Positions 1 to 5,024 of a stretch of 8,457 bases of DNA are shown here, piece by piece. The stretch lies in contig PLAX01000163.1 of the NCBI GenBank assembly GCA_003135255.1, forward strand, positions 1 to 8,457, given 5' to 3'. Both the position numbers and the translations under genes were made by a program. The stretch's first letter is position 1. Every line of letters begins with the position of its first letter. The notes under the pieces were generated by a model. That model was not told the DNA's origin and did no database searches. It saw only the letters and a program-made list of their open reading frames with translations. Source of the stretch: Candidatus Dormiibacterota bacterium. Lineage in GTDB: Bacteria > Chloroflexota > Dormibacteria > Aeolococcales > Aeolococcaceae.

Positions 1-863
1 TCGCGCTCCGCCTGGGCGATGTCGTAGAGGCGGGCGCGCAGCTCGCGGAGCGCCTTGGCCCGGTTCTTGATCTGCGACTTCTCGTCCTGGCAAGTGACCA
101 CCAATCCGCTCGGAAGGTGGGTGATCCGGACCGCCGAGTACGTGGTGTTGACGCTCTGGCCGCCGTGGCCGGTGCTCATGTAGATGTCGACCTTGAGATC
201 GTTCTCGTCAATGGTGACCTCAACTTCGTCGGCCTCGGGGAGCACGACCACGCTCGCCGCCGAGGTGTGGATGCGGCCCTTGGCCTCGGTCTCGGGCACC
301 CGCTGGACCCGGTGCACGCCGGACTCGAACTTGAGCCGGGAGTAGGCGCCATGACCGTGCACCTCGACCACCACGGATTTGAGCCCGCGCGCCCCCGAGG
401 GACTCTCGCTGATCAGCTCCACCGACCACCGTCGCCGCTCCGCGTAGCGGCCGTACATCCGGAGCAGGTCGGCCGCGAAGAGCCCCGCCTCGTCGCCACC
501 GGTCCCGGCCCGGATCTCGACGATGACATCGCGGTCGTCGTTGGGGTCGCGGGGCACGAGCAGGCGGCGGAGCACGGCCTCGGCGGCCTCGGCGGTGTGG
601 CGCTGGATGCGCTCCTCATCCTGAAAGAGGGCGACCATCTCCGGGTCGTGCTCGCCGTGCAGCGCCTCGGCGGCCGCGTCGGCCGCGCTCACCGCGGCCC
701 GCCAGCGGCGGGAGTTCTCGACCACCTCGCTGATCCGGGCCCGCTCCTGGGAGAGCCGCTGGACCCGCAGCTGGTCAAGGTAGATCTCGGGATCGGAAAG
801 CTCGGCCTCCAGCTCCCGGTAGTGCTCGATGATGGCGGCGACCCGCTCTTCCAGGCTTTCCAC
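1..863 (-). CDS. prfA: Peptide chain release factor 1, C-terminus cut off by window edge
   Basis: Class I release factor that recognises UAA and UAG in the ribosomal A site and triggers peptidyl-tRNA hydrolysis in the cytoplasm. The frame is open from a GTG at 863 to the window edge, giving 287 residues of the usual ~355-360. The N-terminal coiled-coil-like segment covers roughly residues 1-105, followed by the RF-1 signature RAGTGGDEA (118-126). The codon-recognition tripeptide is P-E-T (190-192) inside HRVQRVPETEAKGRIHTSA; RF1 has PxT where RF2 has SPF, so this is RF1. The catalytic GGQ is at 234-236 in STGHGGQSVNTTYSAVRITH, where His precedes GGQ and Tyr replaces the common Asp of NTTDSAVR. 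It lies 55 bases downstream of the DUF1385 gene and is probably co-transcribed with it. No strong Shine-Dalgarno precedes the GTG, but the N-terminal alignment (VESLEERV) fits the family. prmC commonly follows prfA but would be outside the window. Confidence 0.97.
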   Translation of the reverse strand, partial: MESLEERVAAIIEHYRELEAELSDPEIYLDQLRVQRLSQERARISEVVENSRRWRAAVSAADAAAEALHGEHDPEMVALFQDEERIQRHTAEAAEAVLRRLLVPRDPNDDRDVIVEIRAGTGGDEAGLFAADLLRMYGRYAERRRWSVELISESPSGARGLKSVVVEVHGHGAYSRLKFESGVHRVQRVPETEAKGRIHTSAASVVVLPEADEVEVTIDENDLKVDIYMSTGHGGQSVNTTYSAVRITHLPSGLVVTCQDEKSQIKNRAKALRELRARLYDIAQAER

Positions 864-918
864 GGCTCAGGGGATTGTGGCCCAGGCGACCCTCGGGCGG
901 GTGGTCACCCGACGCCGC

Positions 919-1881
919 TCACGGGACGGTGGCGTAGTTCTCGCCGACCCCACCGGTGTCGCCGGCACGCGCGGCGGCCAGGGCGGCGATCGCCACCTCG
1001 ATCTGAGAGTCGTCGGGCTCCCGGGTGGAGAGCCGCTGGGCGGCGAGGACCGGGACCAGGGCGATGCGCCCGAAGCGCGTGTCGCGGATCCTGGCCAGGC
1101 CCCGGATCGTCTCGTACGAGACCCCGGCGACCACCGGGATGAGGGCGATCTGGCAGGCGATCCGCACCGGCCAGAAGAGCCAGCCGAGAGGGGTGAAGAC
1201 GATCACGCTGACCAGCGCCACCACCACCAGGAAGCCGGTGCCACAGCGGGGGTGGAGCCGGCTGGCGCGGCGCACGTTCTCGACCTCCACGGGCGCGCCG
1301 GACTCCAGGCAGTTGATCGCCTTGTGCTCGGCTCCGTGGTACTCGAAGACGCGCCGGACGTTCTTGCCCAGGCCGATCAGGAAGAGGTACCCGAGCAGGA
1401 TGACGGCGCGGGCCACCCCCTCGATGAGCACCGAGCCCACCGATTGGGGAGCTCCGTGGTGGAGGAGCGACGAGGCGAGGAGGGGCAGGCCGATGAAGAG
1501 GCCGAGCCCGAAGACGACGGAGATACCGATGGTGGTCCGCATGGCACCCGGGCTGATCTCCGCATCCTCACCGAGCTGGACGTTGGCGGACCACTGGAGC
1601 GCCCGCATGCCGAGGGCGAGCATCTCCCAGAGCGCGGCCGTACCACGGAAGAAGGGGAGCGACCACGGCCGGCCGGTGTAGACACGGGAGCGCAGCCGTT
1701 CCGAGAGCACGGTGATGCTGCCATCGGGCCGGCGCGCGGCCACCGCGTACTGGCGCGGGCCGCGCATGAGGACACCCTCGATGACGGCCTGCCCGCCGTA
1801 GAAGAAGGTGGCGGGCGGCGCCGCGGCGGCGTTGAGGGCTGCGGTGCGGAGGATGTCGCCGACGGAGGGGCCGCGCTTCAT
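919..1881 (-). CDS. DUF1385 family (YqhQ-like) membrane protein
   Basis: Conserved integral membrane protein of PF07136; biochemical function is not established as far as I know. From ATG 1881 it is 320 residues. Family hallmarks are all visible: FYGGQAVIEGVLMRGP near residues 27-42, the EYHGAEHKAINCLESG block in the middle (two His and one Cys, candidates for metal or catalysis) and LHPRCGTGFLVVV after it. Hydrophobic helices lie around TIGISVVFGLGLFIGLPLLA, the VILLGYLFLIGLG segment, FLVVVALVSVIVFTPLGWLF and the following IALIPVVAG segment. Possible starts in the same frame are TTG 1920, ATG 1890 and ATG 1881. I chose 1881 because a -10-like TACGAT ends exactly 7 bases upstream, which would make a leaderless mRNA and would place ATG 1890 inside the promoter; none of the three has a clear Shine-Dalgarno. 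Its place between rpmE and prfA matches the arrangement known in Chloroflexota and Firmicutes. Confidence 0.93.
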   Translation of the reverse strand: MKRGPSVGDILRTAALNAAAAPPATFFYGGQAVIEGVLMRGPRQYAVAARRPDGSITVLSERLRSRVYTGRPWSLPFFRGTAALWEMLALGMRALQWSANVQLGEDAEISPGAMRTTIGISVVFGLGLFIGLPLLASSLLHHGAPQSVGSVLIEGVARAVILLGYLFLIGLGKNVRRVFEYHGAEHKAINCLESGAPVEVENVRRASRLHPRCGTGFLVVVALVSVIVFTPLGWLFWPVRIACQIALIPVVAGVSYETIRGLARIRDTRFGRIALVPVLAAQRLSTREPDDSQIEVAIAALAAARAGDTGGVGENYATVP

Positions 1882-1888
1882 GGCATCC

Positions 1889-1894
1889 ATCGTA
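1889..1894 (-). promoter_or_regulatory. Possible -10 element for the DUF1385 gene (leaderless)
   Basis: TACGAT read on the minus strand fits the TAnnnT pattern of a sigma-70 -10 box. It lies 7 bases before ATG 1881, so transcription would start at or next to the A of the start codon. No convincing -35 is seen: TTGGCA lies upstream but 20 bases away, which is too far. This is a positional inference. Confidence 0.35.
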
Positions 1895-2039
1895 CTCGGC
1901 GATCGGAGCGGGCGTGCCAATCGGAGGCGGAGGCGCCGGAGGAACGCCCTGGGAGGTCATCCGGGCGGGTTCGGATGAGGAAAGTGCTGCATGCGTCGAA
2001 CGGCGCAGGCTGTGTACCCCACCACCCGTGCACCCCTTA

Positions 2040-2055
2040 AGGACACTTCTGTCCT
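2040..2055. repeat. Inverted repeat AGGACA-CTTC-TGTCCT
   Basis: Six-bp perfect stem with a four-base loop, flanked by T/A-rich bases (TTA before, AAA after). There is no T-tract in either direction, so it is not a canonical intrinsic terminator. It could be an operator, a weak 3' end for the upstream membrane gene, or an end of a mobile element; the sequence alone does not decide. Confidence 0.45.
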
Positions 2056-2154
2056 AAAGGCCCCGACAGAGGGTGGCCAGTCCACCGGCAGGCCGGTTCG
2101 ATCCCAAGCACATTCGAGCACCAGGTCGATGGGGTCGCGCGTCGCCCGGCGCGG

Positions 2155-2172
2155 CGTCCCCACGTGGGGACG
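2155..2172. repeat. 18-bp perfect palindrome
   Basis: CGTCCCCACGTGGGGACG is identical to its own reverse complement with no spacer; pairing breaks at the next base on each side. It lies 71 bases past the stop codon of the small membrane gene. With no loop it is a poor RNA hairpin, so a dimeric DNA-binding protein site is more natural. The cognate protein is unknown. Confidence 0.6.
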
Positions 2173-2242
2173 GCGGAACTCGCGCACCTCATCCTGGAGG
2201 AAGAAACTCCCGACAGGCCAGGTTGGCGCCGTCGGAGGGGCG

Positions 2243-2734
2243 TCAGCGAGGCTGCGGCGGCGACACCGGCCCAGAGGGTGGGATGAAGGCTGCAGCTGGT
2301 GACGGCGCCGTGCGTCGAGAGGTGGACTGCCAGAGGAGGCCCAGGATGGAGAGGGGAAGCAGCGACGCCAGAACCAGGGCCACTGCCCAAAACCCCGGCG
2401 GCTGCGCCGCTCCCAAGAGCACCAGGACCGGAATCGAAATCGCTTGGAGCGTCCCCACAACCCAGCGCGCCCACCGTCGTCGGGGCAGCTTCAGGCCCGC
2501 GACGACCAACACGGCGATCACGGCAGCGAAAACGAGAAGGAACGAGAGCAGCTGTGTCCAGTCGCCTTGGCCAGCCTGAAACCAGACAAGGAAGCTGACC
2601 CCCACGTCACCAACCCAAAGCCAAGCTGCAACGAGCAGTCCGGCCTCGACGAGGGCGAGCACCCGGGCTGTATTCAGAGAGCGCGCGCCAGACGGCGTCG
2701 AAATCGGGGCATCCTGTGGTCGGGCGGAGGCCAC
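2243..2734 (-). CDS. Small four-helix membrane protein, function unknown
   Basis: A 163-residue protein starting at GTG 2734 that I do not recognise. Four hydrophobic segments are clear: about 25-45 (ALVEAGLLVAAWLWVG), 61-82 (LSFLLVFAAVIAVLVVAGL), 90-108 (VVGTLQAISIPVLVLLGA) and 114-134 (WAVALVLASLLPLSILGLLW). The short loop KLPRRRWAR between helices 2 and 3 and the Ser/Arg/Pro-rich tail after helix 4 are positive, so by the positive-inside rule both ends and this loop face the cytoplasm. The N-terminal ~22 residues are polar and probably disordered. The GTG has no Shine-Dalgarno, but TACGCT ends 6 bases upstream. It sits between rpmE and the DUF1385 gene, a place where many genomes have no extra gene, so it may be lineage-specific. 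Helix-rich composition against Arg/Pro-rich alternatives in other frames is the main evidence that it is real. Confidence 0.72.
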   Translation of the reverse strand: MASARPQDAPISTPSGARSLNTARVLALVEAGLLVAAWLWVGDVGVSFLVWFQAGQGDWTQLLSFLLVFAAVIAVLVVAGLKLPRRRWARWVVGTLQAISIPVLVLLGAAQPPGFWAVALVLASLLPLSILGLLWQSTSRRTAPSPAAAFIPPSGPVSPPQPR

Positions 2735-2740
2735 GCTAGC

Positions 2741-2746
2741 AGCGTA
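2741..2746 (-). promoter_or_regulatory. Possible -10 element for the small membrane gene (leaderless)
   Basis: TACGCT on the minus strand matches TAnnnT and ends 6 bases before GTG 2734. No good -35 is visible at 16-18 bases upstream. The spacing is the same type as at the other minus-strand genes here. Confidence 0.3.
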
Positions 2747-2872
2747 TGGGAAGTTTCAGGGTCGCGAAGCGGTCACGACCGAGGGGATCCGACCAACGGA
2801 GAGCGCGCGACGGTGAGGGGCGACGAACCTGGCCGCGACCGACCTCAGGGGTTGATCACCGATCCTGGCCTG

Positions 2873-2890
2873 GGCGAGGCTGACCTCGCC
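2873..2890 (-). terminator. Hairpin just downstream of rpmE, possible terminator
   Basis: Perfect 7-bp GC-rich stem (GGCGAGG with CCTCGCC) and a CTGA loop, beginning 10 bases after the rpmE stop codon on the minus strand. No U-tract follows, so a factor-independent stop is uncertain; in GC-rich genomes such hairpins often mark 3' ends anyway. Confidence 0.45.
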
Positions 2891-2900
2891 GGGAGGTGCC

Positions 2901-3116
2901 CTAGCGGGCGGCGGTGCGAGCGGCGGCCCGGCGCCGGAAGCGCTCCACCTGGCCGCCGGTGTCCACGATCCGCTGCGTCCCGGTGAAGAACGGGTGGCAG
3001 AGCGAGCAGACCTCGGTCTTGAGCTCCGGGAGGGTCGAGCCCGTCAGGAACGTGTTGCCGCAGACGCAGGTCACGGTGGCGTCGGTGTGGAACTGGGGGT
3101 GCAGGGCAGCTTTCAT
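2901..3116 (-). CDS. rpmE: 50S ribosomal protein L31, zinc-binding type
   Basis: A 71-residue L31 of the C+ (zinc) class, part of the large ribosomal subunit and involved in the bridge between subunits. It begins MKAALHPQFH, close to the typical L31 start, and carries the four zinc ligands C17, C19, C37 and C40 in the patterns CVC and CSLC. The core CSLCHPFFTGTQRIVDTGGQ and the VERFRRR tail are family hallmarks; the last residues (AAARTAAR) are a variable basic extension. ATG 3116 is chosen over an in-frame upstream ATG at 3170 because it gives the family start. There is no clear Shine-Dalgarno; a -10-like TACGAG ends 7 bases upstream. It follows the radical SAM gene by 97 bases. The presence of zinc ligands means it could act as a zinc store, replaceable by a zinc-free paralogue if one exists elsewhere in the genome. 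Confidence 0.98.
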   Translation of the reverse strand: MKAALHPQFHTDATVTCVCGNTFLTGSTLPELKTEVCSLCHPFFTGTQRIVDTGGQVERFRRRAAARTAAR

Positions 3117-3123
3117 GGACAGG

Positions 3124-3129
3124 CTCGTA
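3124..3129 (-). promoter_or_regulatory. Weak -10-like element for rpmE
   Basis: TACGAG on the minus strand ends 7 bases before the rpmE ATG. It lacks the final T of TAnnnT, and no clear -35 is seen. It is listed because its position and the AGTACGA context match the element before the DUF1385 gene. Confidence 0.22.
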
Positions 3130-3192
3130 CTGAGGGGAACGGAACGCACCGAGGATACCACGGGGGCCATGGAGCGAAACGGGGCGTGGGGT

Positions 3193-3211
3193 GGGGCTTC
3201 GCTCCGGCCCC
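3193..3211 (-). terminator. GC hairpin after the radical SAM gene
   Basis: Five-bp stem (GGGGC with GCCCC) and a 9-base loop, beginning 2 bases beyond the radical SAM stop codon on the minus strand. It has a short stem and no U-tract, so it is at best a weak terminator or an mRNA 3'-end structure between this gene and rpmE. Confidence 0.25.
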
Positions 3212-3213
3212 GA

Positions 3214-4455
3214 TCAGCCGGGATGGGCGACCGGTCGGGTGAAGTTGCCGTGGGCCACCTCGGGGAGCCGGCGCCGGACGGTCTCCAGGGCCGCCCCCAT
3301 CCCGATTCCCGGCTCCATCTCCGACAGCTCCTCGATGAGCCAGTCGTGATCGACGTTGAGGCTCCGCCACTGGATCTGGTCGACCCCCATCTCGGTGCAG
3401 GCGGCGATGGTCGCCTCCAGCTCCCGCGGGGTGTCGGTGATACCGGGGAAGGCGAGCAGATTGAGACAGACCTGGCCTCCCGCCCGCTTCACGATCCGGC
3501 CGCACTCGAGCACCTCGTCGAGCCCGTACCCGACGGGGCGGTAGTAGGCCCGGAAGATCGGATCGGTGAAGGAGATGGCGCTGATCCGGACGCTGTCGCA
3601 GCCGGCCGTGACCATCCGCTCCAGCACCCGGGGCCGGCTGCCGTTGGTGTTGACATGGATGGTCGCGGTGGAATGGCGCTCGCGGATGGCCGCGGTGGCC
3701 TCCACCAGGGCTCGACCCCGGGTGAGCGCCTCCCCCTCACACCCCTGTCCAAAGGAGACGATCGCCGCCTCCTCTCCCCCCAGGAAGTGGTCGGCGAGCC
3801 CGGCGAGCTCCGCCGGCGTCGGCGCGAAACCCATCCGCTCCTGCGGCGAGGGCACGGCGCCGTCGCTCTGCAGGGAGATGCAGCCGAGGCAGTCGGCGTT
3901 GCAGGCGGGTGACGCCGGCAGGGCGGCCTCGTAGCGGCGGAGGAAGGTGTTCTGGGCGGTGTAGCAGCGGTACTCGAGCGCGCAGCGGGCCAGATGCTCA
4001 ACCAGCCGGTTGCCGGGGAGGGCGCTTCGGGCCGCGTTGACCGCCTCGGGGAGACCCGCCGCGGTGTGACGGCTCGGCTGCCACCACGCGAATGCGTCGG
4101 TCGAGATGGCGGCGACCACCAGCTCGCCGTCCCGTTCCGCGACCGCGGTGTAGCCGAAGAGGGGGAGGCGGCGGCTGCCCGCGACGGGCTGGGACGCCGG
4201 CAGCAGGGTCCTCAGGTGCCCGACGGGGAGGATCGCGGCAACCGGCACCCACCGGTCGTCCAGCGCAGTGAACCTCCCGTGGCGGTCCACGCCCTGGGCG
4301 CGCCGTCCCGGGAGGTGGGCGATGGTGGCGCCCTCCGGAAGTGGGATGACGTCCGAATCCTCCAGGGGAACCAGGGTGTGGCCCGACCTGGCGGCGGGCC
4401 GGAGCCCCTCGCGCACGTCGAGCGAGCCGTCGGGATGGGCAACACAGAGGCGCAC
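3214..4455 (-). CDS. Radical SAM protein of unknown function
   Basis: A 413-residue protein from GTG 4455. Cysteines C185, C189 and C192 form the CxxxCxxC motif (CNADCLGC) that binds the [4Fe-4S] cluster used to cleave S-adenosylmethionine. The N-terminal ~150 residues form a separate module (VRLCVAHPDGS, later LFGYTAVAERDGELVVAA). Just before the cluster motif, ARCALEYRCYTAQNTF adds two more cysteines (C158, C164). The barrel shows VSFGQGCEGEAL (~234-245), IHVNTNGSRP (~266-275), a DSVRISAISF strand and LNLLAFPGITD. No C-terminal SPASM-type cysteine cluster is present, so further iron-sulfur clusters are unlikely. The substrate is unknown; placement ahead of rpmE hints at a link with translation but is only context. 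The frame runs open upstream to 4971, but that part is low-complexity and Arg/Pro-rich with no promoter or family match, so I trimmed it. CACAAT ends 6 bases before the GTG and no Shine-Dalgarno is visible. Confidence 0.9.
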   Translation of the reverse strand: MRLCVAHPDGSLDVREGLRPAARSGHTLVPLEDSDVIPLPEGATIAHLPGRRAQGVDRHGRFTALDDRWVPVAAILPVGHLRTLLPASQPVAGSRRLPLFGYTAVAERDGELVVAAISTDAFAWWQPSRHTAAGLPEAVNAARSALPGNRLVEHLARCALEYRCYTAQNTFLRRYEAALPASPACNADCLGCISLQSDGAVPSPQERMGFAPTPAELAGLADHFLGGEEAAIVSFGQGCEGEALTRGRALVEATAAIRERHSTATIHVNTNGSRPRVLERMVTAGCDSVRISAISFTDPIFRAYYRPVGYGLDEVLECGRIVKRAGGQVCLNLLAFPGITDTPRELEATIAACTEMGVDQIQWRSLNVDHDWLIEELSEMEPGIGMGAALETVRRRLPEVAHGNFTRPVAHPG

Positions 4456-4461
4456 GGACCC

Positions 4462-4467
4462 ATTGTG
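4462..4467 (-). promoter_or_regulatory. Possible -10 element for the radical SAM gene
   Basis: CACAAT on the minus strand is one base from TACAAT/TATAAT-like hexamers and ends 6 bases before GTG 4455, consistent with a leaderless or near-leaderless transcript. The -35 region is GC-rich with no match. Confidence 0.3.
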
Positions 4468-4670
4468 TCCGGGTCGGCCCCGGCGCAGCAGCGGGGACAG
4501 GGTCGCCGCAGACCGGATGGGGGCAGTCGGGAGGCCGCGGGCCCGGGGGGTGTCGGGGAACGCCGGGAGCCGGCCCGGCGCAGGAAGGCGGGCAGGCGAC
4601 AACCTCCTGTTAACCGAACGCGGCACAGCCCCCCATCGCTTCGCGTACCGTAACGGCGGCTCCGCCCCCA

Positions 4671-4705
4671 ACGTATATACACAGGGAGGGCGGACCGCCC
4701 GTCCG
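4671..4705. promoter_or_regulatory. Divergent intergenic control region with palindromes
   Basis: Between the divergent radical SAM and esterase genes (289 bases, otherwise featureless) lies an AT-rich spot: GTATATAC (4673-4680), an 8-bp palindrome containing a TATATA that could act as a -10 on either strand, though no TTGACA-like -35 is present. Immediately to the right is GGGCGG-A-CCGCCC (4688-4700), overlapping a second stem CGGAC (4691-4695) with GTCCG (4701-4705). These are reasonable operator candidates for the esterase/aminoacyltransferase operon that starts about 50 bases downstream. Confidence 0.35.
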
Positions 4706-4744
4706 ACGTCGCTGGATAACGAGGGATAGGGGCACAGTCGGTCA

Positions 4745-4981
4745 ATGCGAATCCGCCGCCCGCCAGTCGAACCCGCGCGCCCAGGCCACCGAAAGGCTGC
4801 GGAGACGGCTGCCACCGACACGGCTGCCGAGCCGGCGAGCGAGGTCACCGTGAAATCCGGCGGGGGCGTCGTCGCGGAGGACACCCCGAGCCGCCTGCCG
4901 GCGCCCATCCGCCTCGCCGGCCGCCACCTGTGGATCACGGTCGCCGCCGGCTCGGCCGCCCTCTGCGCCATCCTCGGCGTG
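4745..4981 (+). CDS. Displaced N-terminal segment of the membrane esterase (frameshifted)
   Basis: This frame encodes a basic, Ala/Thr-rich N-terminus and then a clear membrane helix, HLWITVAAGSAALCAILGV, before running into Arg/Pro/Gly-rich nonsense. The helix ends where the frame of the esterase begins to look coding (WLLGNGLAQYFEAQG). Dropping one base near 4980-4983 joins them as AILGVLLGNGLAQYFEAQ and gives a protein of about 543 residues. ATG 4745 has only an AGGGG about 12 bases upstream; GTG 4850 has GAGG at a 5-base spacing and would give about 508 residues, so the true start is open. This could be a base-call error, a real inactivating frameshift, or less likely a programmed shift; no slippery heptamer is obvious. 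Confidence 0.55.
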
Positions 4982-5024
4982 GCTCCTGGGCAACGGTCTG
5001 GCCCAGTACTTCGAAGCCCAGGGA

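Larger units (their letters stand above)
1882..2242. other. 361-base intergenic region with palindrome and hairpins, no confident gene
   Basis: This stretch separates the small membrane gene from the DUF1385 gene. It holds a 7-bp stem hairpin (1957-1963 with 1972-1978), a 6-bp stem hairpin with a CTTC loop (2040-2055) and an 18-bp perfect palindrome (2155-2172). One minus-strand frame stays open and reads, around 2230-2085, as a balanced rather than Arg/Pro-rich peptide, which may be the trace of a decayed gene. I found no start with a Shine-Dalgarno for it and did not recognise the product. No tRNA or insertion sequence could be supported. Confidence 0.5.

Noticed and set aside
829..2040. 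Long plus-strand open frames opposite prfA and DUF1385
   Set aside because: They are Asp/Glu/Gly/Arg-rich antisense shadows caused by high GC; the minus strand encodes recognised families.
2095..2105. GGTTCGATCCC resembling a tRNA T-arm
   Set aside because: The flanking bases do not form the T stem and no acceptor, D or anticodon stem can be built around it on either strand.
3117..3170. Upstream ATG (3170) extension of rpmE
   Set aside because: It adds 18 residues not typical of L31; the family begins at MKAALHP.
4456..4971. Upstream extension of the radical SAM reading frame by 172 residues
   Set aside because: The added part is low-complexity and Arg/Pro/Ala-rich, covers the divergent intergenic region and runs antisense to the start of the esterase gene. 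The family-like start is VRLCVAHPDGS at GTG 4455.
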